Shown: positions 1 to 12,997 of the stretch, in pieces
Layout of the letters: each line of letters opens with the position of its first letter
Position numbering within the stretch: the stretch's first letter is position 1
Source of the DNA: Sphagnum compactum
Taxonomy: Eukaryota > Bryophyta > Sphagnopsida > Sphagnales
Assembly: GCA_965153455.1 (NCBI GenBank)
Contig: OZ234496.1
Span: forward strand, 3,977,207 to 4,041,206
Direction of reading: 5' to 3'
Length of the DNA: 64,000 nt
The notes under the pieces: model-generated
Seen by the model: the letters and a program-made list of their open reading frames with translations, nothing else
Databases searched by the model: none
Told to the model about the DNA's origin: nothing
Translations under genes and position numbers: made by a program

Positions 1-261
1 ACTGCACTGGAGGCAGAGTCAGAAGCATTGAATGAACTGAGCACTGATGATCTGGCTGGCAAGTTTGCTCTGCTAGAAAGCTCCTCAGTTGATGATGACC
101 TTGCTGACCTCAAACGGGACATGCTTGGTACTTCCAAGAGGCCTGGAGAACTCCCTGCAGGTCGCTCATCTGTGAGCAGCAGCAGCAATGCAGCTTACCC
201 TTTCCGAGACACTGAGATTGAGAGGGAACTGAATGAGCTGCGCAGAAAGACCACCGATTGA
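1..261 (+). CDS. VIPP1: VIPP1/IM30 (PspA family), last exon, partial
   Basis: This is the C-terminal 86 codons of a membrane-associated 30 kDa protein. VIPP1 forms ring and rod oligomers that protect and build thylakoid membranes in plastids. Frame 1 is open from the first base and stops with TGA at 259-261. Diagnostic stretches are KFALLESSSVDDDLADLK and the terminal AYPFRDTEIERELNELRRK, which closely resemble the end of land-plant VIPP1 proteins. The Ser-rich linker between them belongs to the flexible C-terminal region typical of VIPP1 and absent from most bacterial PspA. The start, transit peptide and coiled-coil core lie before the window. No in-frame break is seen, so the gene is probably functional. 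The exon boundary may lie at or before base 1; I see no acceptor inside the window. Confidence 0.9.
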   Translation, partial: TALEAESEALNELSTDDLAGKFALLESSSVDDDLADLKRDMLGTSKRPGELPAGRSSVSSSSNAAYPFRDTEIERELNELRRKTTD

Positions 262-3200
262 GTGAGTTGATGTTGGTCAAAATTGTTTGTGGGGTGTTCT
301 TTTACAGATGTATATTTCTTTTATTAAAAAGCCTTCTGGGCTCAGATTTTTCCCAACTGGATAGCATCAATTTTAATGATAGTAGACTACTGTTTCCCAT
401 CTTTTTCCAAAGCCATCAATTGGTACAACGTGTACTGGTTTAATCATGTGTAAGCCATACAATCCTCCTTGTGTTGTTGACATTGAAATTTCATTTATGC
501 ATCTTTGGTCTTATAGATGTTTACCATCTTGGGTTTGTTCCACCTTTATTTAATCATCTGGAAATGTCGTCTTCTCTGTGTCTCTCGTTGTAACAGCAAG
601 GTGAATAGAAGGTGAAGCAACCACTTGCTTTAAGTTCTTTCACTTTGTTCAGGTGTCTTTTGGTTCCCTGAAGGCTGATGCTAGATTGGGTGGATGCAAG
701 TGTCACTATGCTTAGTGGGAGCTTTTAATGTTGCAGCATCCGTTTCACTTCACAGGTTAGCACTTGGAACACAGCAAAGAGTGCATGCAGTGTAATGTCT
801 GGTTGCAATCCATAACAAACTTTAACTTCAGTACTCTGATAACAAGCCTTGGAACTCTGACCTATGTTTTAATTTCTGAATATTAGCTTAGAGCTTCAAG
901 ACTGTCCTGTTGTACCTGTGCCTTTGGAGCAATGTATAAAGGGTTCATTGTCTTGTGCCTAGTTAACTGCTTGCTCTCATTGCATCAGTCGTGATGCAAT
1001 TGCAGTGTTATATGTGTTTTGCCACAGCTAGTGGCAAAATTGTTGATAGTTTGATTCTACTTTCTGTTTCAACATGATTCTGCCTGCATGGGTGCTTGTG
1101 CATTTGTTGCAGTTGTCCAGAGGTATCCAAAGGGACCTGGAGGCTTTTGCTGATGGAGGTTTTTTTTTAAGGAAAGAACTTCGTCTTTGATCACAGGTAC
1201 TTTTGGCTATGCTTCTCCTGCTCCTCAGATTTTCTGCATTGGGAGGTCCTTTTGCGAAGGGGTTTTGCATGCTATCAGCTCTAAAGAGTTAGGATCGCAA
1301 GATATTCTGCAGCCTACATAAGTCCTGAGTCAGTTTTATGTACACAACTGATGTCAATGATGCCAGTTTCCAGTCATAATGCCAGTCTGGTGGAATCTGT
1401 AGTTGGACAACAAGATGGCCTCTGAGCTCTGTCATCTGCTGATGATTACCTCTCTTTCTTTCATGTCGATATATGTCTCATGAATGTAAGCTGCCATGAT
1501 CTACTTTTGACTTCTGCAGGTTTGCAGGAAGAAAAACACCACATCTGATTCTCATGGTAATTAATTATTATTGGAGAGAGTGACACCATCAGAACTCAAT
1601 TTGTATCTAACATCCTCGTCAGCCATGTTTCAGGTTGAGAGGCTCAAGAAGAATTGTATTCCTCCTGTTGACGAAGAGATGATCTCAAATGCAGTAAGGA
1701 TGTAACAGGCAATTCCCCTGGTACACTGGAGAAGACATCTGCAGTTAATGTCTCCTCAGTTTTGGTATTGCTGGTATTACAGCATCATTTAATGAATCTA
1801 AATCTGCAATTTGTTCTCCTGTCAACATGAAAGTTGATCAACACACAATTTGATCAATTTTTTGACAAAGTGTATTTTCAAATAATCACAGCTTTCATAT
1901 CCACATCCTTCAAGAAAGTCTGCATTATTGCTCTTTCAGGTACTTTACAAACAGTTTCCTAAGGGCATTGCAGGAAAAGAAACAATACATTTGAAGATTC
2001 TCCCTGCCACCAACCCATCCACTAATTGAGCCATCTAAATCTCCAGCATATGTCTGTTGTCCAGAGTTGCAATATGGGTGGGTGCAATCCTATAAAATCA
2101 ATAAGGAATCCATTGCAGCAGTGGGGATTCAATCTGAGATTCGTTTCAAAGCTCAGACACATTGAACCCATGCTTGAGTGGAAACTGTTCTGCTCTGCTT
2201 GAAGATCCAAGATCAAAGTCAAGCTGGAGATTCAACCACTAGATTAAATTTCAGATCAGAAAGCACCATCCATCGCAGAAGGGGGAGGGAAGAGGTTAAA
2301 GATTCATCACATTCGAGGAGAAACAAGCAACATGTCTCTGAAGAAAGTTGGAATCAGTTTTTGAACACACAATAACTGCATAATATACAAATGCAGAAGC
2401 AACAACCTAATTCAAAGGTCAGCATCATCATAATGCTTAAATAACTACTGTAGTGCCTTAATGGATTCAGCAATAATTTAATTTTTTTTATTGCAGAATT
2501 TTTCTTTGAAAATTTTCTAGTAGTGATATAAATGGTGCCAAACTTTTAAAAATAGTTTACATTTTCGAAACTACCTTACGATTGTAGGGATGTGTATACT
2601 ACTTCTTTCTCTAATGCATAGGCTCTTGTTCTCTCGTACATATCAAACACACAAAAAGCACATGAAATACATCAATTTTGTAAAGGAACAGCAGCTACAA
2701 CATTGGAATCAAATTAAAGGCAGGTCATTTATAATAAGAACTATTAGCACCATTCACTCTACCTTTCTAAGGGATGGACTTGGACAATTGTCCATTCACA
2801 TCTGTTGCCAAAGTGGCTGCAACACCATATTCTCTCTATGTGCGATTATCTCCATAACTTGTTTTGTGCAGCACAATAGGCTTCCAAAGACTTCCCAATC
2901 TGAGTGAAATTCCCCTCGTTGTGGTGCTTCTTTAGTATCATCGGAAAGCTTTGATGAATCATGAATACAAAGAACAAAATGGCAAGAATGTTAAATCTAA
3001 TCAAGTTTTTCTCATTATGCAAGAGTTGTGCACATAGACAAAGTCACTGTTATCTAATGATGGGAGCTTAATCTATTTCCTGATCAATGAATCCCATGTC
3101 ATGTGAGGAGAAGATTTTGAAGATGATTAAGAAGATTTTGTCCTATCTAATTACTAAATTAATAAAATGAACGTAAGTAGAGTTTCATCCAATTTCAACA

Positions 3201-5049
3201 CACTTCTTGAAACTCTAATCTTTTAATCATTCTAACCTCATAATTTGAACTGACTTAGATCTTTTACAATGTCTCACTATCAATTGCTTGCAACAAAGGT
3301 TATGGTACAACTCCAAGAAATAGTGGAGACAATGAGCATGGTAATATTTGAGCTTGTACTTTGATTTAAATCTAGAAATTAAATTTGCACTACATCCTAA
3401 TCTTTTCTTGACTTGGATTTGATTCAAGTGCACAAGTCGAGATTTTTCTTCCAGTGATGTGGTTACTAGCAATCATGTTCTAGTGACCATGTGACTTTGT
3501 CTTGGTTCAAACTTTCTTTCGATTGGTTGATGTGTCTCAACGAAGTGATTGTGAACATACTAGAATTCAAGGACAACAATCTTTCAATTTTGTAGAAAAA
3601 GCTAAGTCTGAGATTTTACAACCTAAAGTGAGTACTTTTAACAAGAATTACCCCAAGTCAAGAATATCAACAATAGGAGGATCAAAAACATTCTATGTTG
3701 TTTGAATTGGTAAACAACCATGGATATATATTAGTCGGGCTAACTATCAAACCCAAATAGATGAGTATGTAGGAGCTATACAAAAGCCAGACCTACCCTA
3801 TTAAGAGCCAAATCAGCAAGCCAACATGCTATGTGTTTTCCTTAGGGCTTTCAGGGTTTGTGCTAAGTTTGGCAGGGCTTTGAGGGGGGGTTGTAGAAAA
3901 CATCAAAGACACCTTATCTCTCAAGCTCCTCGTTTACCATGCTAGTTCATTGCAAGCATTTCCAAACTGCATTGCTAACTCTCTCATAATTTCTGTGTGA
4001 AATAACTTTAAGGTTTCTGAAGTTTCTGATTAGCTTCTTCCATGGTTCCAACACAAAGTTAAATTGCCTAATCATCCCATATTGAATGTTTATGTTCTTC
4101 TGCACAAAGCCTACTCAAACCTCGTCATGTTTAAAGCTTCTTCCTCGAACACACTCAAAGATTCTTGAGCTGTTGGAAATGTTGGGCCACCATTGCACCA
4201 CCTTCTTCTTTTTGATTAAATGTTCTTGATGACCCCATCCCATTCCTAGAGTTTCTCCCCTCCCTCATGTAGTTAATGAAGCAAACTCAAAGTATCCCGC
4301 GCATCTAACCCTAAACCATCACCAATTGCTTTGGATATTTTCATGACCTTCAAGTTGTTCCGTTCAAAAAACCCACCAACATGAAGATGTAGATGAAAAA
4401 TAGATTGTCATGTCCCTATCACATTGAAAAGTCATCAATTGTTGATCTCTTCATCCATTTAAAGCTTAAATAATCAAGACATTTTTAAAATTAATTTTTT
4501 TAGTTGTAAAGCATTTAAAACATGTATAATTACACATGGCCAATGTAAAACCCACAAATTACATCATTAATTTGGGTTATGAATTTTATAATTACCACAT
4601 ATAAATCTAAATGTGTACAAATGTATTATTATGTGTTGGTTAGAAAAAGAAAACTAACTTCAATTATTTAAATTTTTGAAAAAAATTGAATCCAATCCAA
4701 ACCATCTATTTCAGTTTTGATGATATAAAGTGGTCAACATTGAAACTTTGTAGAAAATGTTCATTGTGTCATTGGAAAGTGAAATTTAAACATTTGAAAA
4801 AGTAGCAAAACAATGGTTACATCGATATATTTTTCACTTTTCAAGGTCCAAATGGTGATGAAATAATGTCATACTTTACACACTAATCTAAATTACATAT
4901 TACAAATGTTATTATGCAAAAAAATTCAAATGAATTTTTTTTTTCAAAGTTTTTGAAGCAAAATAAATAAAAACAATGGTTAAGACTGCTAATGGTACAT
5001 GATAGTGTGATTGCACCTAGCTTGACATTTCTTAAAATTTGGATAGTCG
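262..5049. other. VIPP1 3' flank and unassigned intergenic DNA
   Basis: The first several hundred bases are T-rich and probably include the VIPP1 3'UTR; no clear AATAAA signal fixes its end. The rest is AT-rich DNA in which I recognise no coding family. Short open frames here (the longest, about 105 codons, near 2,590-2,907) show no family motif, and I treat them as chance. A G-rich stretch sits near 3,880. The last part, up to 5,049, may include the 3' end or LTR of the adjacent Copia remnant, but no LTR pair or polypurine tract could be recognised. Confidence 0.5.
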
Positions 5050-5053
5050 AGTT

Positions 5054-7565
5054 TTAAAGTTTGAAATCTATGGGTGGATTGAGTAATTTGACACAATTCT
5101 CAAACTTGACATGGCCTAAAGCTTTGGTTAGAAGGTTTGCTAGTTGACATTTTGTGAAAACGTATGAAATTCTCACCTTTTTCTTCTCAACCATGTCTCT
5201 TGCATAATTTAGATGTACTTCAAAATGTTTTGTCTTTGAATGATACTTTGGGTTATGTGATATCTTTATCATACTTTGATTGTTGTAGTAGTTATCCATA
5301 GGTCTTGGTTTGGCAAAATTGAGTTCGTTGTAAAGTTGTTTGATCCATATTGCTTCTTTCGTTGCCTCAACTACGGTTCAATATTCAAACTTTGTAAATG
5401 ATAAGGTCACATAGGTATGCTTCTTTGTGCATTGTGATAGGGGTATTGAAAGTGAAAACAAATACACATGTTGATTTTTGCTTGTCCACATCACCCCCCC
5501 CCCCCCCCCCAACCAGCATCACTAAAGTTAGTAAGTTCCAATTCCATGGAATGTGTGTATAATAGGCCAAAGTTCAAGATGCCTTTGATGTAGTAGATAA
5601 TGAATTTCACAACTTGAATTTGTGGATTTATCATGAATCGTGAAATAAGATTCATGGCAAATGTAATGTCCCATCTTGTTTTCGTTAAAAAATTCAATTT
5701 TCCAACCAAACATCTATACTTTTTTGGATCAACTAAAAGTGAGTCCATATCCTTGTGCAACTTGAGATTTTGAGGTAGAGATGTCTTAAAAGAGTTGCAA
5801 TCTATCATTTCAAACTCATATAAGATGTTAGATGCATAATTGGCTTGATGAAGCAACAAACCATTGTTCTAATGTGAAAATTGAATTCCAAAGTACTTAG
5901 AATACAAACCCAATGACATCACGTCACATTTGGTTTTCAACTCCTTTTCTAACCAAGAGATTCAATCAATGTCATCCTTGGTTTTAAGAAAATCATTTAT
6001 GTACAATATCAATATCATTTTCTTTTCATTCTAATGAATGTAATACATATTGCCATTAGATGATGATGTTTGCAATATGTTTTTCTTCAAAAACATTATC
6101 AATTTTTTGAAACCATTGAAGAGGGGCTTGCTAAAGTCCATACAAAGCTTGAAATAATTTACAAACAAGGTGTTCATTTCCTAAAACTTCATATGGGCCA
6201 TGGCTTTTACATGTAACCTTCATCATGTGAGAACGTTCGTTTAGAAATGTTGTTTTCACATCCAAATGATGTACCTTCCAACCTTTTGATCATGTTAAAA
6301 CACTTGCTGCTTTCATGGTGTTCCATTTTGCAACCAATGCAAATTTTTCTCCAAAGTTAACTCATGCTTTCTATTCACATGCCCTTATGATTAACCTAAT
6401 TTTGTATCATTCCACTTCTCCATTTATTCTTGGTTTTTTCTTATAAATCCATTTGCATGTATTGGTTTGCTTGTCTAGCAATAAAGAAACAAGATACCAA
6501 ATTTTCATTTTTCGTATGCTAGCCATTTCGTCATCCATGGCAAATTTATAACGGGGATCTTGCTGTACATCTTGGTATGGCAGGTCTTCCTCTAAATTTG
6601 CAACGAACCGATCAAAAAGAACATAGGGCTTCTTGGTGCGTGTGGACCTTTGTAGGGGTGTAATGATTTGATCATTGTTATGTTCATGGCTGTTGAAAAA
6701 TGAAGCAAATGCATGGATGGGAATTAGTGAGATCAAATATCGTGATGGTGAGGATTGTATATGGAGAAATAGAAAAGGAATGAAAGGTGTAAAGCTTGGA
6801 AATGTGAAAAGTTCATTAAACAATGATGAAAATTTCTAAACTGGTTTAACATTTTTTATAAGGTAACATAAGGTAAAATAATCATATTTTGAAAAGGTCT
6901 AAAGGGGATAGTATCAATGGAAATGATAAAAGAAGAATGTTTTATCCATTGAAAATCAAACATTGATGTGTTGTCCTTGGTCAAATTTGTGTCCATGACT
7001 GAAACTTTTGACCCATCAATCTTCACATGTCATGTGATGAGAATATTTTTAATCATTAGATTGTAGCAACAAAATCCCTATGATTTCATCCCATCCAATG
7101 AATATACATTTTGTTGCCTTGGGATTCATTTAACTTTGTTGATGTTTATGTGAACAAATATTTAAGTACCAAAAATGTTCAAGTGAGAAACATCTTGTTG
7201 GATTTTAATGAAGATTTGTTCAAGTATTTAGTTCATTAGTGATTTGGTTGAACACATGTTGAACAAGTAACATGTTGCTTTAATTGCTTCAAACCACAAC
7301 ATCTTTGGGAGATGGTTTTGATGAAGAAGACACCTTGTAATCTCGCATAATGATCTATTTCTTTTTTCTATTGTGTTATTGCTTTCAAGATAGTAGGGTT
7401 TTGAAATTTGATGAATTATTTCATGATCAAAACAATACTTGAACCTTTTGAATTCCTCCAAAACTTGGTTTTTCATTTTCATGAAGGCAATCGAGATACA
7501 TCTATTGTAGTCATCAATAAAAGTGACAAATTAGAGTGCATTGTTGTGAACATGTTTTTGAATGG
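5054..7565 (-). mobile_element. Ty1/Copia remnant (integrase C-part, RT, RNase H)
   Basis: Read on the minus strand, this keeps the last part of integrase (7,482-7,228; IEKRNRSLCEITRCLLHQ and a later LFNMCSTKS). It then has the N-terminal RT block (6,823-6,407; MDDEMASIRKMKIWYLV, KWIYKKKPRINGEVE), the decayed RT middle (LYGL then QAPLQWFQKID, with stops), the RT/RNase H junction (5,859-5,491; VGKLNFLTKTRWDITFAMNL, FSDAGW) and the RNase H end (5,299-5,054; DNYYNNQSMIKISHNPKYHS, FTKCQLANLLTKALG). Many stops and frameshifts mean it is dead. A 17-bp C run at 5,494-5,510 splits RNase H just after FSDAGW. The upstream half (gag, protease, integrase N-part) is missing; repeat B abuts the break at 7,565/7,566. 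The 6,167-7,565 part (segment A) is repeated in inverse orientation at 39,701-41,099. Confidence 0.88.
5494..5510. repeat. 17-bp poly-C run inside Copia RNase H
   Basis: An uninterrupted run of 17 C on the plus strand encodes poly-Gly on the Copia strand, between FSDAGW and DVDKQKST. These motifs are adjacent in intact Copia RNase H, so the run is a post-insertion expansion that also shifts the frame. Similar runs recur in the window. Confidence 0.9.
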
Positions 7566-8442
7566 AAAAAAACCACTTAAACCTTAAGCACACCTTCAAA
7601 ACACTAAACATTCTCCTTATATAAAAAAAAAGGGGCTAGGGGCAACTCTACCTCTATGGCACCTCTACAAATTTAACTTTTTTTAAACCATGTTTACCAC
7701 TACCAACAACCAAAGTAAATGACATTTATTGACTATTAATTACTAACACGGTGACACCATAACCCCACTAATTTTTAATACCATGACAAGGTTTCAAAAA
7801 TAAATAAAAGTGGAAGGGTTTTAAATGAGTAGTTCTTAGCCCAATGAGAACCCCTGAATGGGTTTCAAAAAGGGCATCACCTTTAATAATACTTTGAAGT
7901 ATTCAAAGTGAGAACCAACTTGAAACCATGGTCAGTTCTCATTTCTTGTCTAATACCTACCCGACATTGGTATATTGCATAGTTATTGAGTTGGGTGGAA
8001 AGAAGGCATCAAAGAAAAGTTGAGAGTTTCTCTAACTTGTTCAACACCATACTGAGAAAATAATCGTGGCTTGACAACAATGTTGGAAAAACTCCCCAAT
8101 AATGGGAATGTAAAGGTTGTTGTGCCCTTTCATGTGTCCAAGAAGAGGAGTGCAAAGCCTTGAGTTGGACAAAAACAAACATTTTGTGACTTGTCATTTT
8201 CGATGACACAAAAAACATAAAAAAAAAGTTTTAAAGAGTCATTGAAAGCTTAGGAGCTACCAATGATGATGATGCCCCCCTTGCCCAATGTTCGGAGATG
8301 CAGAAGAATTCAACTTTCAACAATGGCATGACCCCGCTCCTCCCTATGTGTTTTCCATGGAACCCCCCTTGGTGGTTACTTGTTTGTTCACCATGTTTTT
8401 TTTGTTGCTAAAAACCCTTAGATTAACAATGCTCCCCACACA

Positions 8443-8459
8443 CCCCCCCCCCCCCCCCC
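8443..8459. repeat. 17-bp poly-C run in B left
   Basis: An uninterrupted C run. The matching site in the right copy (45,966-45,980) is a G run interrupted by A, so the tract has changed since the copies separated. Confidence 0.9.
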
Positions 8460-8468
8460 AAACCTTGT

Positions 8469-8744
8469 TCAAATAACCTTTAGCAAAGGAAAACCCATTG
8501 ACAACAACAAAAACACTAAGAACATGCAAGCTCCCAATGAGGCAATGTTGCCCACATGCAAAATAAAGTAACACATGTCAAGAGCTTTGAAGTTATTGGC
8601 AATGGAGAAGTTGTCGACCATGTTGACCACAAATGAAAAGTCGAAAGGTTGCAAGCTATCAACAATGGCCACAACATCCACAAAATAAATGAAACAACCA
8701 CCTAGAGCTTCAAATATATTAACAATACAAGTTTGAATTCCCAT
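8469..8744 (-). other. Open reading frame shared by both B copies (left)
   Basis: Ninety-one codons, hydrophobic and Phe/Val-rich, begin MGIQTCIVNIF. The same frame is open in the right copy, where it is 116 codons long. I recognise no family. Because the two B copies are nearly identical throughout, sharing the frame is not evidence of selection. It could be a decayed piece of an element protein or chance. Confidence 0.25.
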
Positions 8745-10508
8745 GAAAATGTTGGGAATCTTCCCCCCATCGCTATTTTTTTCACCTTAAGAATGATGGA
8801 AAACCCCCCCATGGCCACCTTTTTACATTATCTTGCAACTTGAAGCCCAATATAAACATTTTTTTCATTATCGTTTTTTTTCAATACAACCCAAAACCCT
8901 TTATTATTAACACTTGGCCTTGGTAGATTACATTTTTTTTTGACACTTTGGTTTTATACAAACATTCAATTGTTGACCCCCTCATTTATTTTTTCAAGAA
9001 CCCTGCCTTCTACTATACAAAAAATAAAATTTCAAGCATTTTTTTGGTCAGTTCTGTGATGTACCCAATGATAATGATCCACAAGAATATTTAGCCAAAT
9101 TAGGTTACAACCTAAATATGATAGTAATTAAATATATATATCCTTTTATGTATTTGGCAACCTATTTGAACCACTTATAGAAATTTAGCAATTTAAAAAA
9201 AAAACTTGGTCGAGTTTTTGCCTTTTAAAATTTCAAAAAACCATGATTTTAGTTTTTTAACTTTATGATATAGGATTTTGGTATATGCAGTCAATGAAAA
9301 AAAAAATGATGACATGGGCATATGGGAGCAAGGCTTTTCTGATCATATTTTCATATAGGTGAGTTGGTGATCATCCATAATATAGTTTAACCGATTTTTG
9401 GCTATAAATAGGATATGAAAGAAAAAAAGTTTTAAGGTTCCTTCACATTTTTTGCTACATGTCCAAATTGAATATAAAAATCCAACAATGAAGTTATTAA
9501 AATAGAAATTTGGTAAATAAAAAACTAAAAAAAACTATTATTTTTTATTTTGAAGGTTTTTTAGACAACTTGCTAAATTTGGCCAAAAACAATTTGTATG
9601 GGAGTATGAATATGATGCAACACTTATAATTAATCTAATGTTCATTTGAAAAAACACTTATTATGTAAAACTATCAATTTTTTTCCAATTTTTTTGTGTC
9701 CATTTTTCAATCTTTCTTTAAATACCAATAATTTGTATAATCATTTAAGTGTATTTTGTATTATGGTGGTTCAATCAATGTGAAAATTTGGTTTCACATT
9801 TATGAAAGTGTGTAGTGGCAACATCATTGTAAACATAAGGTTGCAAAATTTCCCCATTTATTTCAAATTAATTTGTCTTTCTCCAAATTCATGGATCAAT
9901 TTTTATATTCTCCTAGTTATATGGGAAGGTGGGGAGTAAAGGTTAAACACATTTCTTTAATGTCAAACCCCAATTCTTTTTTTTTGATTATTTTGGCCCA
10001 CTAATGTCTTGAGAAAACTATGTCATGACCCACATTTATACTACTAAATAAATGGAAGGAGGAGGAACAAAGGGAGGGGAAAATTGGATCAAACTATTAT
10101 GCTTAAACTTAAGATTTTCATTGGGTTTCTAACTTTCATGGCCTTTAAAAGATACCACACACTAAACTACTATATAAAGTTTGTATGATCTTTTCCACAT
10201 TCCCACCATTGTAGACCATATGATTACGAAAACGTTTGAAGACATTTTTAAATGCATTCATCTAGTTGACAACAACTTAGTTGAGGCATGAAATGAATTG
10301 TGTGAATGAAATGATGGTCAAGTACATTGAAAAGTACTCACCCATCTGACAATACGTGAAAGCCAATATGGACTTAGGATTTGGTGTTTGGTTATGCCAA
10401 GTTCAAGTATGTGCAAAAAATGGAAGTGTATTATGGTGCATGTCATGAGGATGTTGAATTTGTAATTGGATACAAGATTGTCTATGGGTTGATGGATGGG
10501 TACAAAAA

Positions 10509-10758
10509 CAAGCCTTACAATGTTTTGGGATCTTTTAAAAGTTGGGGTGCATGCCACAAGGACTTACAAAATTGATTGGAAAGTGTGGCCTAATGCTTTG
10601 ACCATTGATCCAAAGAGAGGATGAATTTGACAACAAGCCTTACAATGTTTTTGGATCTTTTAAAAGTTGGGGTGCATGCCACAAGGACTTACAAAATTGA
10701 TTGGAAAGTGTGGCCTAATGCTTTGACCATTGATCCAAAGAGAGGATGAATTTGACAA
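10509..10758. repeat. Two-unit 125-bp tandem duplication, left B only
   Basis: Unit 1 is 10,509-10,633 and unit 2 is 10,634-10,758. They are almost identical, starting CAAGCCTTACAATG and ending GATGAATTTGACAA. The corresponding site in the right copy (about 43,800-43,920, inverted) has a single unit. The duplication therefore arose after the copies separated, or was lost from the right copy. Confidence 0.9.
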
Positions 10759-11420
10759 CTTTGATACCATATGCATGCTTTCAAGTAAGCTTGCTATAGT
10801 TTTTTGGTTTGATAACAAACCAATTTCCATTTTGTCGATTACTTTTAGTCCAAATAAAATGGACCTAATATTTTATTTTATATAGGTCCATAAAATATTT
10901 TGTTCTACTTATACATGCATCATATGTGGTTTAAACACAAAACATCCAATGGAAAAAACACGAATTCATGAAAAAATGATTTTCACATGATTTCAATTAT
11001 TAAATTATGAAAGAGGAAATTTGTGATGATGTCATAGATAGCACCATGGCAAACTCCTACATTATGTATAAGGCACATATGACCCATATTGGCAAGTCCA
11101 CAAAAGCAATGTCACAGTTTAAGTTCAATATGATTTTAGGAAAGGCCTTCATCAAGTGATGCATTCCTTCTTTTCTGAAGAACATAGTGATGGTAGTAGC
11201 TTTTGTACCCAATCCCATGAAGTTACATTATTCCATGTAGTGGACTAGGCCTTTCAAAATAAAAAGGTTATGTGTAGTGTGTAAAAAAAGGACAAATTGA
11301 TAATGTCCATCATGTGAAGATGCTACAATATGTTTTCATGTTTGATTTGTGAAATTACACAACACATCTACATAGAAATTTTGTTAATTAATTAGTACTT
11401 ACATAAATTGTATATTACTT

Positions 11421-11438
11421 GGGGGGGGGGGGGGGGGG
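11421..11438. repeat. 18-bp poly-G run in B left
   Basis: Eighteen consecutive G. The inverted right copy has 19 C at 43,111-43,129, so the tract pre-dates the duplication and varies in length. Confidence 0.92.
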
Positions 11439-11570
11439 TGTGTGAGTCCAACACCATGATTAGTGGGCCTCTTAGGTTCAACTCCTAAGGCTAGTGGTAT
11501 TATATATATAATCATGTTTTTTTATGAAAATTATTCCAATCATCCAAAGTATATATGATCTTAAAATGTT

Positions 11571-12000
11571 TTCAACTAAAGGTTTCCTAATTTCTTTTGA
11601 CATTTTGTGACCAATATTCAAAGTTGTATAAGTTATTTTGAATTTTGAACTTTTCCAGTTTTCTAAATTGCATGGGTCTATGTGTGTAATTAAGCACGTG
11701 TGGGTTGATTTTCACCAAATTTAATCAAATTAAAAATTATGGGCAATTATTCAACTAAGGGTTTCCTAAATTTTGTGGCATGTTGTGATCAATTATTGGA
11801 GTTGTATAAGTTCTTTATTTTTTAATCCTTTAAGTGGCATGGGCTTACATATGTAGGTAGGCATGTGTGGCTCAATTTTCACCGACTTATAATAAAATTA
11901 GAAAGAAATATGGGTAATTGTTCAATTAGGTTTTTCATAACTTGTTGTGGCATATTGTGATCAAATTTCAGAGTTGTATAACTTTTGACAATTAGGACTT
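11571..12000. repeat. Three degenerate ~175-bp repeats inside B left
   Basis: Units start near 11,571, 11,750 and 11,921 (spacing 179 and 171). Each has the pattern TTCAA(C/T)TA, then GGTTT(C)CTAA, then a TTGTG-TCAA block and AGAGTTGTATAAG/C. The same triplet occurs inverted in the right copy at about 42,545-42,985. It has diverged well beyond the difference between the two B copies, so it is an old feature of the element. Confidence 0.75.
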
Positions 12001-12907
12001 CTTTGTCAAAAGGGGCCCACCCAACCCCACTTTCCCCCACCCCAAACGCAAAAAAATTGTCCCCCTCCTTCCCCATTTAAAGGTTAATAATCTTTTTATT
12101 TTACAATGCCATCACACAACATCATCTTGAGGCATTTCTCTGTTATTGATTGCTAGCAAGTACATTGATTTCTTCCCACCACAATGTTTCATAATTGCAA
12201 AACCACATACAAGTTTGTATTGAAAACATGAATTGCAAAATGTTACACATCTTTTGACATTTCTTTGTGTTTTTTAGTTGAATTTTTTACTAAACTTGAT
12301 CCTTCTATTATATTTTCCTCATATCCCTTCCAATAAGGTAGTATACAACAAGCTATGGAAAAGGGGAATGAAGCAATGGACAAAACAAGTGATAAAGTTA
12401 GTGATATGGCCAATGAAAACAAATAATACACTTAAGAGGAGATGGATTCAAAAACAAATAAGATAATTTGATTTACATCATTGCCATCATAGGGCATTGT
12501 TTTGAGATGTTTATTTGTTGTTGATGGTTAGCAAGTACATTTATTTCTTCTCACCACAATGCTTCATAAATTTGAAAAACACCTACACACAAACAACATA
12601 GCCAAAAATAAAACAACAAATGAAGAAGACGATTTTTACATCACCAAGCAAAACCCAAAAGAAACACAAGCAACAATGATGGTTATTGTGTTGTTGTACG
12701 AATATGCAAAAAAAAAAACATACAAATCAATGACAACAACCAAAAACAAATTCCAAAGAAATGATGAAAGTTCACAAAGTTCATAAGCCACACAAAAAAG
12801 ATGCCAAAAGCAAACATGGAAATATATAACGGCAAAAAAAATTGAAAGAGACTAGAAAGAAAATCTTTCCAATTCTTTACACATGTGATGGGTATGTTAT
12901 TAGACCA

Positions 12908-12997
12908 TTTTGGGAATTTCAACCCCTCCATTCGACTTATTGGCTTCATGATGAGATTTGAAATGATAGACCAAGTAAAAGGTTGAAATTCCCAAAA
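12908..12997. repeat. 17-nt perfect inverted repeat in B left
   Basis: TTTTGGGAATTTCAACC at 12,908-12,924 and its exact reverse complement at 12,981-12,997 leave a 56-nt loop. The right copy keeps it at 41,548-41,564 and 41,621-41,637. It could form a hairpin; no function is assigned. Confidence 0.85.

Noticed and set aside
2590-2907. 105-codon open frame on the plus strand
   Set aside because: No motif, no splice context and AT-rich composition like its surroundings; treated as chance.
8009-8218. 69-codon open frame inside repeat B
   Set aside because: Broken in the other copy and without family features.
11571-12000. CRISPR-like repeat-spacer pattern
   Set aside because: Only three diverged units with related spacers in plant nuclear DNA; a degenerate tandem repeat explains it.
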